From Lactiplantibacillus daowaiensis (GTDB lineage: Bacteria; Bacillota; Bacilli; Lactobacillales; Lactobacillaceae), in the NCBI RefSeq assembly GCF_005405085.1, contig NZ_BJDJ01000009.1:47674-111673 (forward strand): 64,000 bases of DNA, given 5' to 3'. Position numbers and translations under genes: made by a program. Shown one piece after another: positions 15,233 to 24,046 of this stretch. Each line of letters begins with the position of its first letter. Positions within the stretch are counted from its first letter, which is position 1. The notes beneath the pieces were generated by a model that worked only from the letters and a program-made list of their open reading frames with translations, was not told where the DNA came from and did not search any database.

Positions 15233-16033
15233 TCAAGCTTGGTGCCAGTTGTGTAAACATTCTAGTGCTAGGGTGAGCCAATGAGCCGCGTGCGGTTGAT
15301 TGGCATCGGGCTTCCAAGCGGTTTGGGCATTGGCTAAGGCCAAGCCGTGTGGGCCGTGTTGGAAAACGTGGAGTTCATATGGAATTTTGGCCGTCGCTAG
15401 CGCTGTCGCATAAGCAAGCGCGTTTTGCGATGGGACGATGGGATCATCAGCGGTGACCCAAATGAAGGTTGGCCGATTATGGGCGTTAACGTGTTGTTCG
15501 GCTGCCATGGTTTGTGGCTCAGTGGTCCATTGGGCCAAAGTAGCATCATCTTTAGGAAAACCAAGCAATGGGCTGATGACCGGATAGCCGAGAATCACAT
15601 TGGCAAGTTTTAAGTCAGCCGGGTCCGCGTTTAAATGAGTAGCGACTTGATCATGCCAATAATCGTTATACAGCGCAACGATGTGGCCGCCAACACTAAA
15701 GCCGGCTGCGGTAATTTGATCAGGATCAATTTGCCAGTCGGCGGCATGTTGATGGAGTAGCTGAACAGCCAAACCTAATTCCCAAACGGGATTGAGTTCT
15801 AAGGGTTGGTGGTCACTGACAAAGGAATAATCTAAGTAAAAAGCTTGAAACCCATGACCAGCAAATGCCAAAGCTAAGCTTTCAGCTTGTTGCGTCGGAA
15901 TATGGGTATAAGACCCACCAGGAACGATAATGATTGCGGGAAGCTGTGTCAGATGAGCATTGGCATCTGGATCCCGCAATAAGCCGACGAGTTGAACATT
16001 CGGGTCGGCTAATTTTTGTTGAATCACTTGCAT
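15233..16033 (-). CDS. Alpha/beta hydrolase, esterase/acetylxylan-esterase-like
   Basis: Cytoplasmic serine hydrolase of 266 residues. Oxyanion region IIVPGGSYTHI, nucleophile elbow AAGFSVGGHIVAL (Ser in G-F-S-V-G), acid residue in WVTADDPIVPSQNA and catalytic His in QHGPHGLALA. The pattern fits the BD-FAE/lipase group 3 esterases acting on short acyl esters. ATG at 16033 follows GAGGTGATTGC. No signal peptide. Divergent from the GNAT gene; substrate unknown. Confidence 0.9.
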   Translation of the reverse strand: MQVIQQKLADPNVQLVGLLRDPDANAHLTQLPAIIIVPGGSYTHIPTQQAESLALAFAGHGFQAFYLDYSFVSDHQPLELNPVWELGLAVQLLHQHAADWQIDPDQITAAGFSVGGHIVALYNDYWHDQVATHLNADPADLKLANVILGYPVISPLLGFPKDDATLAQWTTEPQTMAAEQHVNAHNRPTFIWVTADDPIVPSQNALAYATALATAKIPYELHVFQHGPHGLALANAQTAWKPDANQPHAAHWLTLALECLHNWHQA

Positions 16034-16096
16034 GCAATCACCTCAATTGATATTGTTGATATAGGTTATTATAACGCTAAGAAGGGCGGGACTAAA

Positions 16097-16681
16097 ATGC
16101 AACTGGCAACGACGACTTCACAACAAGAACAGCTCCAATTGCGACCATTTACGCCAGCCGATGTGACGGATTATTTTGAAATCGTTCAAAATCGCGACAT
16201 TGCGGTGAGTGCTGGATTCACCCCAGTCAATCGATTAATGGAAGCCCAATATTTGTTGAGCCGTCAATTGAATCAGCCGCAAGTTTTTGCTTTGGTCTTG
16301 ATGACAACTGGTAAGGTGATCGGTAGTGTGGGACTATATGAACGGATGAATTCACATGGTGAACCAGCACCGTCACAACTGGATTTGGGTTATATGTTGA
16401 ATGCCGCGTATTGGCAACATGGTTATATGACAGCTGCAGTTCATTTAATTCGCGATTATGGCTTTGATACCTTACAATTAAAGCGGTTAACGGCAAGTTG
16501 TTTAGTGTCGAATACCGCATCGCGCTTGATTTTGGAACATGCTGGATTTGAACAATATGACCAGGTGACCCACCCCCGCTACGCCCAATTTGGGGCCGGT
16601 CAAACGGAACTCTTTTTTGAGTGTCTACCGCCTCGGTCGAGTAGAGGGGATGAAGTCGATGCAGCTCACGAAGTCATTTGA
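16097..16681 (+). CDS. GNAT family N-acetyltransferase (RimJ/RimL type)
   Basis: Acyl-CoA-dependent N-acetyltransferase of 194 residues. It contains LRPFTPADVTDYFEIVQN, the beta-strand pair VIGSVGLYER and LDLGYMLNAAYWQHGYMTAA (the acetyl-CoA-binding turn), and LTASCLVSNTASRLILEHAGFE, typical of RimJ-like enzymes. ATG at 16097 lies after AAGAAGGGCGGG. The last 23 bp overlap the start of the Rrf2 gene, so the two are co-transcribed. Substrate unknown. Confidence 0.87.
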   Translation: MQLATTTSQQEQLQLRPFTPADVTDYFEIVQNRDIAVSAGFTPVNRLMEAQYLLSRQLNQPQVFALVLMTTGKVIGSVGLYERMNSHGEPAPSQLDLGYMLNAAYWQHGYMTAAVHLIRDYGFDTLQLKRLTASCLVSNTASRLILEHAGFEQYDQVTHPRYAQFGAGQTELFFECLPPRSSRGDEVDAAHEVI

Positions 16682-17183
16682 ACAAGCGGCGTGTATCTTA
16701 GTGCTACTGGCGACACAACGGCCGGATGTGCCACTAACGTCCGATGCGATTCATGCACGGATTGGTGGCTCGGCTACTTATTTACGCAAAATCATGCGTA
16801 AGTTGGTCTTAGCTGAGTTGGTGGCGTCAACGAGTGGCAACAATGGTGGCATGCAATTGGCACGACCAGCTGAGCGCATTACCATCAAAGATGTGGTGCT
16901 TGCGATTGAAGGACCGGTGCACACGTTCCCAGACCTTGGTTACTTCGATCAAGTTTTTAAAGATGTTGAACCCGTGGCCGATGAAGGGACCAAAGTGGTG
17001 AATGCGATTTTTTCACAGGCTGATCAACAGTGGTTAGCTTTTTTGGGACAGCAAAAACTAGCGACTTTAATTAAAGAATTACTAGCGGTACCGCAGATTC
17101 CGGTCTTAGACTGGAATAATCAAACTGAAGATAAGATGGCGGTTTTAAATCACTTATTGACCCATTTGCGGGCTAGTAAGTGA
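16659..17183 (+). CDS. Rrf2 family transcriptional regulator
   Basis: DNA-binding protein of 174 residues with the Rrf2 winged helix (LTSDAIHARIGGSATYLRKIMRKLVLAELV, STSGNNGGMQLARPAERITIKDVVLAIEG). It has only one Cys, so it cannot carry an iron-sulphur cluster as IscR and NsrR do and is more like the CymR or unclassified branch. ATG 16659 is 9 bp after AGAGGGG; ATG 16650 is too close. It lies just upstream of als-aldB and may control it (inference from position and from repeats in that promoter). Confidence 0.85.
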   Translation: MQLTKSFEQAACILVLLATQRPDVPLTSDAIHARIGGSATYLRKIMRKLVLAELVASTSGNNGGMQLARPAERITIKDVVLAIEGPVHTFPDLGYFDQVFKDVEPVADEGTKVVNAIFSQADQQWLAFLGQQKLATLIKELLAVPQIPVLDWNNQTEDKMAVLNHLLTHLRASK

Positions 17184-17274
17184 GTAGTCGTACAAAGTTC
17201 GCTAAAATTGTATGCGGTTTCGGTTGATTTGATTGATAGCACTAGGCTTTGGTTGAAATCAGTCTCATAAACTT

Positions 17275-17341
17275 TTTTCACAAGTGCCAAATGCCTGTTA
17301 TTACTAGTATTTCTGTGTTATTCTAACATTACTTTTCACAA
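17275..17341 (+). promoter_or_regulatory. als upstream region with two TTTTCACAA direct repeats
   Basis: TTTTCACAA occurs at 17275-17283 and again at 17333-17341, just before the als ribosome binding site. A weak promoter, TGTTAT (17296-17301) and TATTCT (17319-17324) with a 17-bp spacer, lies between them. The repeats could be operator half-sites. Confidence 0.4.
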
Positions 17342-17356
17342 ACAGGAGCGAAATCA

Positions 17357-19039
17357 ATGGCAGATAAAAAGTATTACGGCGCCGACGCCATCGTCGACAG
17401 CCTTGCAAATCACGATGTTAAATACGTCTTCGGGATTCCCGGGGCGAAAATCGACCGGGTCTTTGAACGGTTGGATCATCCCGTTAATCCGAAGGCACCT
17501 AAGTTAATCGTGACGCGGCATGAACAAAACGCCGCCTTTATTGCGGCTGGTATTGGTCGAATCACTGGGAAACCAGGGGTCGTGATGACGACTTCTGGTC
17601 CTGGTGCCAGCAATTTAGCCACTGGCTTAGTGACGGCGACCGCGGAAGGCGATCCCGTATTAGCTATTTCAGGGCAAGTTCAACGGGCCGATTTATTACG
17701 GTTGACCCATCAAAGTATGGATAATGCGGCGCTCTTTGAACCAATTACGAAATATAGCGCTGAAGTGCAAGAACCTGAAAATGTGTCTGAAGTCATTGCG
17801 AATGCGTATCAAGAAGCGATGGCTGCTAAGCAAGGGGCCAGCTTTGTCAGTGTGCCACAAGATGTGACTGATTCAGTTGTGCAAACGTCTGTTTTAACGC
17901 CGATTCAAGCGCCTAAATTAGGCCCTGCTAGTCCAGTTGAAGCCACGTTATTGGCCCAAAAAATTAAAGCGGCTAAATTACCCGTCTTGTTAGTCGGGAT
18001 GCGCGCTTCTTCACCTGAAGTCACGCAAGCCATTCGGAACTTAGTGACGGCGGCCAACTTACCCGTTGTCGAAACCTTCCAAGCAGCTGGGGTCATCTCG
18101 CGTGACTTGGAAGCCCAACACTTCTTTGGTCGGGTGGGCTTGTTCCGGAACCAACCGGGTGACATGTTATTAAAGAAGTCTGATTTAGTTATCGCCATTG
18201 GCTATGACCCAATTGAATATGAACCACGTAACTGGAATGCTGAAGGTAAATCGCGCATTGTGGTGATTGATGCCATGCGCGCTGAATTAGACCATAACTT
18301 CCAACCAGAAACAGAATTAGTCGGTGATATCGCCCAAACCCTCGATTTTTTGTTACCATATATGCAAGGGTATGATATTAGTGATACCGCGAAGACCTAT
18401 CTTGGTGAATTACAAGAACGCCTACAAACACGGGATTTTGTACCAAATATCGATGAAAACTCGAACTTAAATCACCCCTTATCAGTGATTGCGGCATTGC
18501 AACAACGGGTCACTGATGACATGACGGTGACCGTGGATGTCGGTAGTTTCTATATTTGGATGGCCCGGCATTTCCGGAGCTACGAACCACGGCATTTGCT
18601 CTTTAGTAATGGGATGCAAACGCTAGGGGTCGCCTTACCATGGGCGATTGCCGCTGCCTTGGTGCGGCCAAACACGCAAATTGTGTCGGTCGCTGGTGAT
18701 GGTGGCTTCTTATTCTCCGGTCAAGAACTCGAAACGGCCGTCCGGTTGAACTTAAACATCGTGCAATTGATTTGGAACGATGGTCATTACGATATGGTCA
18801 AATTCCAAGAAGAGATGAAGTATGGGCAGTCAGCGGCAGTCGATTTTGGACCGGTGGACTTTGTTAAGTACGCTGAAAGCTTTGGCGCTACGGGCTTACG
18901 GGTTGAACAACCAAGTGACTTAGAAGCCGTCTTAGACCAAGCTTTTGCAACTGATGGTCCCGTCGTCGTTGATATTCCAATTGATTACTCTGATAATCAG
19001 GCACTCGGCCAAACGATGTTACCTGATCAATTCTACTAA
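17357..19039 (+). CDS. alsS: Catabolic acetolactate synthase
   Basis: Thiamine-diphosphate enzyme of 560 residues condensing two pyruvates to 2-acetolactate and CO2. The N-terminus [21 protein letters not shown] with GAKIDRVFE is typical of the AlsS branch. RHEQNAA holds the catalytic Glu, TSGPGASN follows, and [15 protein letters not shown] with WND is the ThDP/Mg site. No FAD-only pyruvate-oxidase features are seen. ATG 17357 follows AGGAG. It is followed 22 bp later by the decarboxylase, so the operon converts excess pyruvate to acetoin, which limits acid stress. Confidence 0.95.
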   Translation: MADKKYYGADAIVDSLANHDVKYVFGIPGAKIDRVFERLDHPVNPKAPKLIVTRHEQNAAFIAAGIGRITGKPGVVMTTSGPGASNLATGLVTATAEGDPVLAISGQVQRADLLRLTHQSMDNAALFEPITKYSAEVQEPENVSEVIANAYQEAMAAKQGASFVSVPQDVTDSVVQTSVLTPIQAPKLGPASPVEATLLAQKIKAAKLPVLLVGMRASSPEVTQAIRNLVTAANLPVVETFQAAGVISRDLEAQHFFGRVGLFRNQPGDMLLKKSDLVIAIGYDPIEYEPRNWNAEGKSRIVVIDAMRAELDHNFQPETELVGDIAQTLDFLLPYMQGYDISDTAKTYLGELQERLQTRDFVPNIDENSNLNHPLSVIAALQQRVTDDMTVTVDVGSFYIWMARHFRSYEPRHLLFSNGMQTLGVALPWAIAAALVRPNTQIVSVAGDGGFLFSGQELETAVRLNLNIVQLIWNDGHYDMVKFQEEMKYGQSAAVDFGPVDFVKYAESFGATGLRVEQPSDLEAVLDQAFATDGPVVVDIPIDYSDNQALGQTMLPDQFY

Positions 19040-19061
19040 AATTGAAGAAGAAGGCTAACTA

Positions 19062-19712
19062 ATGGCAACAACAGGATTGTATCAACATAGTACCGTAGCA
19101 GCGCTTAAAGCAGGGGTGACTGCTGGTAATCAAACATTGGCAACGTTATTAACGCATGGTGACACTGGGATTGGCACGGCTGATCGAGCAGCTGGCGATG
19201 TGACGATTTTAGATGGGCAAGCCTATCAATCACAAGCTAACGGTAAGACCAAAGCCTTGGCCAGTTCAGCTAAAATCCCATTTGCAATGTTACATGCCAA
19301 TGAGCCGACGATTGAACAAACGTTTGAAAATGTTGATTACCGCGTGTTTGAACAACAACTTTTATCGTTGTATCCATACAAAAACTTGCTTGTCGCACTG
19401 CGGGTAACCGGGACATTTACGACCGTTGATTTATCGGTAAAACGGGCGGAACCAGCTGCTGATGATAGTACTTATCGCCAATTTACGGGTCATAACGTGA
19501 CCGGGACGTTGGTGGGGTATTATGTCCCGACAGTCTATCACGGCGTCACTCAAACGGGTTTTCATTTACACTTTTTGAATCAAGATAAAACGTTTGGTGG
19601 TCATGTAACGGGCTATCGGATTGATACGGGCTTAGTCCAATTACAAGCCTTAGCTAGTCTTCAAGTCGTGGTGCCGACCCACGACACGGAATTTTTAAAT
19701 CGTCGGCAATAG
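19062..19712 (+). CDS. aldB: Alpha-acetolactate decarboxylase
   Basis: Converts 2-acetolactate to acetoin. 216 residues, slightly shorter than the usual 235. It has LYQHSTVAALKAG, LTHGDTGIGT, the FENVDYRVFEQQLL region and the zinc ligands HLHFLNQDKTFGGH (two His two apart and one His after 11). The C-terminal IDTGLVQL segment is also typical. ATG at 19062, 22 bp after alsS, implies co-transcription. Confidence 0.95.
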   Translation: MATTGLYQHSTVAALKAGVTAGNQTLATLLTHGDTGIGTADRAAGDVTILDGQAYQSQANGKTKALASSAKIPFAMLHANEPTIEQTFENVDYRVFEQQLLSLYPYKNLLVALRVTGTFTTVDLSVKRAEPAADDSTYRQFTGHNVTGTLVGYYVPTVYHGVTQTGFHLHFLNQDKTFGGHVTGYRIDTGLVQLQALASLQVVVPTHDTEFLNRRQ

Positions 19713-19713
19713 G

Positions 19714-19742
19714 TTGTCAAAGATAAATTGATTTTGTATAAT
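19714..19742 (+). promoter_or_regulatory. Promoter of the lysine permease transcript
   Basis: TTGTCA (19714-19719), 17-bp spacer, TATAAT (19737-19742). It starts 1 bp after the aldB stop and feeds the lysine riboswitch. Confidence 0.85.
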
Positions 19743-19750
19743 GATTGAGT

Positions 19751-19938
19751 ATATCGAAAGAAGAGGACGCGACCAACATCAGTCGTCCAACCAAGATGGA
19801 TAATCATCAATGCGGTTGGATAAAAGGGGCGGTTGCCGAAATTGGCGAAGGATTATCACTTTAGCCGGTTGGGCCTTGGTTGAATAAATCAAGGACTGTC
19901 GCAATTCAAGAAGGAATTGCGGGGCGCTATCGACGATG
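19751..19938 (+). ncRNA. Lysine riboswitch (L-box) aptamer
   Basis: Shows the L-box pattern in order: AGAGGACGCGACC, the GTTGCCGAAATTGGCGAAGG segment with its GAA-rich turn, GCCGGTTGGGCCTTGGTTGAA, AAGGACTGTC, and GGGGCGCTATCGACGATG at the 3' side. It lies between a promoter and an intrinsic terminator upstream of an amino acid permease. High lysine should favour the terminator and switch the permease off. Confidence 0.88.
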
Positions 19939-19966
19939 AAATCAGGCATTAGGTTATCAATCTGAT

Positions 19967-20008
19967 TAAAGTCTTTTTGCGCAGTTTGCAAAAGGACTTT
20001 TTATTTTG
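19967..20008 (+). terminator. Riboswitch expression-platform terminator
   Basis: AAGTCTTTTTGC / GCAAAAGGACTT stem followed by TTTATTTT. An upstream hairpin AATCAG/CTGATT (19940-19968) is the probable alternative fold. Confidence 0.8.
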
Positions 20009-20076
20009 GTCACTGATCAACTGAATCGGTGTGAACACTTTTAGATATAAATCAGTTTTTTGGAGGTTGCCAAAAT

Positions 20077-21528
20077 ATGGCAGAAGAACAACAACATGAA
20101 GTGAAGCGGTCGCTTGAGACCCGCCATCTCTCCATGATTGCATTAGGTGGTAGTATCGGGACCGGGCTATTTGTCGCGTCTGGTTCAGCAATTTCAACGG
20201 CCGGCCCTGGGGGCGCTTTGTTAGCCTATGTCGGTATCGGGATCATGGTTTATTTCTTAATGACTAGTCTCGGAGAAATGGCGACGTATTTGCCAGTTTC
20301 AGGGTCATTTTCAACTTATTCAACGCGCTTTGTTGATCCAGCCTTAGGATTTGCAATGGGCTGGAACTATTGGTTTAACTGGGCGATTACGTTAGCCGTT
20401 GATATTAGTACGGCCGCAATCGTGATGCAATTTTGGTTGCCGTCCGTCCCAGGCTGGGTCTTCAGTCTGATTGCGTTAGTGTTGATCTTTACGATCAATG
20501 CGTTATCGGTCCGGTCGTTTGGGGAAACGGAGTATTGGTTATCCTTGATCAAGGTCGTGACCGTCTTAGTTTTCTTAGTGATCGGGGTCTTAACGATTTT
20601 CGGAATCATGGGTGGTCATGCCACTGGGTTGCATAACTTTACGACGGGTAAAGCCCCATTTGTAGGTGGGATTCCAACCATTTTGAGTGTTTTCGTTGTG
20701 GCTGGGTTCTCATTTCAAGGGACCGAATTGATCGGAATTACGGCTGGTGAATCAGCAACGCCTGAAAAGAGTATCCCGGCAGCCATTAAACAAGTTTTCT
20801 GGCGAATCTTACTCTTCTATATCTTGGCCATTTTTGTGATCGCGGCGATTATTCCTTATACGTCAAAAGACTTATTAGGGTCATCAGCTAGCGATATTGC
20901 AATCAGTCCATTTACGTTAGTCTTTAAGCGAGCTGGTTTAGCCGCGGCAGCTAGTGTGATGAACGCGGTTATCTTAACGTCAGTCTTGTCAGCAGCTAAC
21001 TCTGGGATGTATGCGTCGACGCGGATGCTATATTCCTTGTCCTTACAAGGTTATGCCCCAAAGACGTTTGGACGGGTCAACCGGCGTGGAATTCCAATTA
21101 TGGCGTTATTAGGGACGACGTTTATCGGTTTATTAACGTTCCTATCAAGTCTGTTTGGTGATCGAATTTACATTTTCTTAGTGTCTGCGAGTGGCTTGAC
21201 CGGGTTTATCGCGTGGTTAGGTATTGCGATTTCGCACTTGCGCTTCCGACGCGCCTTCATTAAACAAGGTCATGATTTGAGTGAACTTCGGTATCATGCC
21301 AAGTTATTCCCATTTGGGCCATTGTTTGCGTTCTTCTTATGTATGGTCGTTATCATTGGCCAAGATTTGCATTCGTTTGCCACGCTTGATTGGCAAGCTA
21401 TCGGGGTCACTTATATGAGTATCCCATTGTTCATTATCTTGTTTGTCTATTATAAGATTCGTTACCATACGAAGATGGTGCCATTGGATAAAGTTGATTT
21501 AACAAAACATTCACACGAAAAAGATTAA
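20077..21528 (+). CDS. lysP: Lysine permease, APC family
   Basis: Cytoplasmic-membrane amino acid:proton symporter of 483 residues with about 12 membrane segments. The APC signature MIALGGSIGTGLFVASG is near residue 25, followed by STAGPGGALLAY, GFSFQGTELIGITAGES and SAANSGMYASTRMLYSL. The family includes LysP and general permeases; the lysine riboswitch in its leader supports lysine as substrate. ATG 20077 follows GGAGG. Monocistronic with a terminator behind. Confidence 0.92.
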   Translation: MAEEQQHEVKRSLETRHLSMIALGGSIGTGLFVASGSAISTAGPGGALLAYVGIGIMVYFLMTSLGEMATYLPVSGSFSTYSTRFVDPALGFAMGWNYWFNWAITLAVDISTAAIVMQFWLPSVPGWVFSLIALVLIFTINALSVRSFGETEYWLSLIKVVTVLVFLVIGVLTIFGIMGGHATGLHNFTTGKAPFVGGIPTILSVFVVAGFSFQGTELIGITAGESATPEKSIPAAIKQVFWRILLFYILAIFVIAAIIPYTSKDLLGSSASDIAISPFTLVFKRAGLAAAASVMNAVILTSVLSAANSGMYASTRMLYSLSLQGYAPKTFGRVNRRGIPIMALLGTTFIGLLTFLSSLFGDRIYIFLVSASGLTGFIAWLGIAISHLRFRRAFIKQGHDLSELRYHAKLFPFGPLFAFFLCMVVIIGQDLHSFATLDWQAIGVTYMSIPLFIILFVYYKIRYHTKMVPLDKVDLTKHSHEKD

Positions 21529-21539
21529 TCAAGTTGATT

Positions 21540-21572
21540 AAGCGCTAGGCAATTTTGCCAAGCGCTTTTTTC
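21540..21572 (+). terminator. Intrinsic terminator of lysP
   Basis: AAGCGCTAGGCAA / TTGCCAAGCGCTT stem with six T. Confidence 0.9.
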
Positions 21573-21620
21573 GTGCGAGTGTTATGATAAGCGCTATTAG
21601 TGATGCAAAGGGGTCATAAA

Positions 21621-22136
21621 ATGGAAAAAACAGCATTAGTGATTATCGATTTACAAGCTGGTTCTCGTTGGCTAGCCAAGCATCTATTTCGGCAGGCGGG
21701 GCCATTAGACTTTCAAACCTTAGTGGCGAACAATCAACAGTTAATGACACGATGGCAAGCAGCTGGACTACCCGTTATCGTTGTCACCATGCAGCCAACA
21801 CTATTATCAGCGGGCTTGCAAGCCCGATTTAGCCGATCGCTATTACAAACTAATCAATTAAAAGCTGTCACTTACGTTAAAAAAACGCGGCCGAGTGCGT
21901 TTAGTAATCCGCATTTATTACCTGCTTTGCAAGCTGCGGGGGTTCAACGGGTGGTGGTCAGTGGTTTTACGTTAGACAATGGGGTGCGTAAGACGGTTAG
22001 CGATGCGCAAGCGGCCGGCTTGACCGCCGTTGTCTTGCGTGATGCCACGATTGCGCGGTCAACAAAATTATTTCCATCAATGGTCGCAACCTTTGATAAC
22101 GTGATGACGACAACCCAATTATTAGCAGAATTGTAA
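21621..22136 (+). CDS. Isochorismatase-like (cysteine hydrolase fold) protein lacking the catalytic Cys
   Basis: Alpha/beta protein of 171 residues of the isochorismatase-like superfamily. The catalytic Asp lies in LVIIDLQAG and the Lys in YVKKTRPSAF, but the position of the nucleophilic Cys (family pattern G-x-x-T-x-x-C-V) reads SGFTLDNGVRKT, with Gly in place of Cys. It therefore probably does not act by the usual thiol mechanism; isochorismatases proper also lack this Cys, so a related water-based hydrolysis is possible. ATG 21621 is 7 bp after AAAGGGG. Stand-alone gene, function unknown. Confidence 0.8.
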   Translation: MEKTALVIIDLQAGSRWLAKHLFRQAGPLDFQTLVANNQQLMTRWQAAGLPVIVVTMQPTLLSAGLQARFSRSLLQTNQLKAVTYVKKTRPSAFSNPHLLPALQAAGVQRVVVSGFTLDNGVRKTVSDAQAAGLTAVVLRDATIARSTKLFPSMVATFDNVMTTTQLLAEL

Positions 22137-22258
22137 GTTTGAATTTGACGATTTGCCGAAAATGTTACAAAATAATTAAGATAACACCAAATATTAGTGG
22201 TTAGTTCTATTTAGCCATGTAGGTATGTTACGCTGGCGTTGAAAGGCAGAGAGAAGAC

Positions 22259-23029
22259 ATGTTTAGAAAGACAGTTTTAAAGGGGTTGGCATTAGTCAGC
22301 ATGGTCGGGTTATTGAGCGGCTGTGCGACTTCTAATGCAAGCAGTAAGTCCAGTAGTTCCAGCAGTCAGAAAACGACCAAGACGGAAACTAAGCGGCAAA
22401 AGTTGATTAGTGAATTACCAAAGGGCGTAAAGTCGACTGATAGTGAGCTAATTGTGGTTAACAAGTGGCATAAGCATAACGAGTTAACGTTTAGCAAATC
22501 AACCGTTAATGGTATTACCGTCCGCAGTTCCATCGTCAAACCATTGACCGCCTTTTTAAATGGCGCGAAAAAAGCGGGTTATCCCGCGACTTTAGTTTCA
22601 GGTTATCGCTCCGTTCAATACCAAAAAGAAGTTTGGAATGAATCGATTGAAAACTATGAAGCCCAAGGTAAGACGGAAAAACAAGCGTTGAAGTTAACCA
22701 AAGAATACGTGGCCATTCCGCGCGGGAGTGAACATCAGACTGGTTTGGCAGCTGATATTATGAATACCAACTGGTTTGACTCGCACAACAGTCAGTTGTT
22801 GTCCTCATCTGACAAAGCTAAGGGCCAACAATGGTTGATTAAGCATGCCCCTGATTATGGGTTTGTCTTACGCTTTACAAAGAGTGGGACTAAATCAACC
22901 GGGATCGATTATGAATCATGGCATTTCCGTTATGTTGGTAAAAAGAGTGCGGCCTTTATGACCAAACATAACTTAACTTTGGAACAATATGTCTCCTTAT
23001 TAAAAGCACGTGAAGCGGCTAAAAAGTAA
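22259..23029 (+). CDS. D-alanyl-D-alanine carboxypeptidase, VanY/M15B family lipoprotein
   Basis: Membrane-anchored peptidoglycan-trimming enzyme of 256 residues. Lipobox LLSGC with Cys22, then a Ser/Thr/Lys linker. The zinc site is complete: SGYRSVQYQKEVWN, GSEHQTGLAADI (His and Asp ligands) and YESWHFRYVG (catalytic Glu and third ligand His). It removes terminal D-Ala from stem peptides at the cell surface. ATG 22259 follows AAGGCAGAGAG. The 12-mer TGTTACAAAATA upstream (22163-22174) also occurs before the LysM gene. Confidence 0.93.
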   Translation: MFRKTVLKGLALVSMVGLLSGCATSNASSKSSSSSSQKTTKTETKRQKLISELPKGVKSTDSELIVVNKWHKHNELTFSKSTVNGITVRSSIVKPLTAFLNGAKKAGYPATLVSGYRSVQYQKEVWNESIENYEAQGKTEKQALKLTKEYVAIPRGSEHQTGLAADIMNTNWFDSHNSQLLSSSDKAKGQQWLIKHAPDYGFVLRFTKSGTKSTGIDYESWHFRYVGKKSAAFMTKHNLTLEQYVSLLKAREAAKK

Positions 23030-23044
23030 TTTTGTAACCAGATA

Positions 23045-23073
23045 TTGCATTTTAGCTAGGGTGTGCGTACAAT
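23045..23073 (+). promoter_or_regulatory. Promoter of the deoxynucleoside kinase gene
   Basis: TTGCAT (23045-23050), 17-bp spacer, TACAAT (23068-23073). Confidence 0.8.
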
Positions 23074-23132
23074 ATGTAGTGTTGCTTTAATTCAATTAGA
23101 CGAAAAATTGTACGTTAAAAGGAGAGAACCCC

Positions 23133-23768
23133 ATGCTTGTAATGTCAGGAACAATTGGTGCCGGTAAGACCAGTTTAACTAACTTAGTAGCCGATCACTT
23201 CGGTTCTAAAGCGTTTTACGAATCAGTCGACGACAATCCAATTTTGCCGTTATTTTATAAGGACCCAAAGAAATATGCCTTCTTACTCCAAATCTATTTC
23301 TTAAACAAACGGCTTGGTAGTATCAAGTCAGCGTTTGCCAATGATTTAGATGTTTTGGATCGGTCGATTTTTGAAGATTCCTTATTATTCCATTTAAATG
23401 GTGACTTAGGTCGGGCGACGAGTACTGAAGTTGATATTTATGACTCATTATTAACTAACATGATGCAAGAATTGCCAGAAGCCCCCCACCAAAAGAGTCC
23501 TGACTTATTGATCCATATCAACATTTCGTTTGAGACGATGTTGAAACGGATTCAAAAGCGTGGTCGTTCTTATGAACAAATTGACCAAGATCCAACATTA
23601 TACAAGTATTATCAAACCTTGAACGATCGCTATACCGCTTGGTATGCCAATTACGATCATAGTCCAAAGATGCAAATCGATGGCGATGAATTAGACTTTG
23701 TGGCCGATCCAGCTGCCCGCAAACAAGTGATTCAAATGATCGATGATAAGGTTGCTAGCTTAAGCTAG
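23133..23768 (+). CDS. Deoxynucleoside kinase (dGK/dAK type)
   Basis: Phosphorylates deoxyadenosine or deoxyguanosine in nucleoside salvage. 211 residues: P-loop GTIGAGKTSL (6-15), ESVDDNPIL with the substrate-binding Glu, DRSIFEDSLLF (the DRS motif) and the lid RIQKRGRSYEQ. Lactobacilli are known to rely on paired deoxynucleoside kinases; only one is present here. ATG 23133 follows AAAGGAGAG. Confidence 0.92.
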   Translation: MLVMSGTIGAGKTSLTNLVADHFGSKAFYESVDDNPILPLFYKDPKKYAFLLQIYFLNKRLGSIKSAFANDLDVLDRSIFEDSLLFHLNGDLGRATSTEVDIYDSLLTNMMQELPEAPHQKSPDLLIHINISFETMLKRIQKRGRSYEQIDQDPTLYKYYQTLNDRYTAWYANYDHSPKMQIDGDELDFVADPAARKQVIQMIDDKVASLS

Positions 23769-23797
23769 TTGCCTTTTAAGGCGACATGCCTTATAGT
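23769..23797 (+). promoter_or_regulatory. Promoter of the serS T-box transcript
   Basis: TTGCCT (23769-23774), 17-bp spacer, TATAGT (23792-23797), starting directly after the kinase stop codon. Confidence 0.8.
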
Positions 23798-23803
23798 AAT
23801 AGC

Positions 23804-24021
23804 AGAATATGAAACACGGCGCGTTTTAAGTAGACCCGCAGAGAACCGGTGGTTGGTGTGAATCGGTGGTCGAAACTCCGGCGCGACAAAGTGGGCAGGT
23901 AATACTGCACGGCAGAGCCGTTATCCGTTTTAAGGGTGGGATTTTTGATAATCCTGAACTTGGGTGGTACCGCGAATCGCAGTCTCTTCGTCCCAATATG
24001 GGAGGAGAGACTGTTTTTTTA
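23804..24021 (+). ncRNA. T-box leader of serS
   Basis: tRNA-sensing riboswitch. It holds the antiterminator core TGGGTGGTACCGCG (23961-23974) and a terminator AGTCTCTTC / GAGGAGAGACT with a seven-T run ending at 24021. TCC at 23877-23879 may be the specifier codon for serine, consistent with the gene behind it; I cannot prove the specifier loop without folding. Uncharged tRNA-Ser should favour readthrough. Confidence 0.92.
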
Positions 24022-24046
24022 TCCAAATTCAAGGAGGAACTACCAT

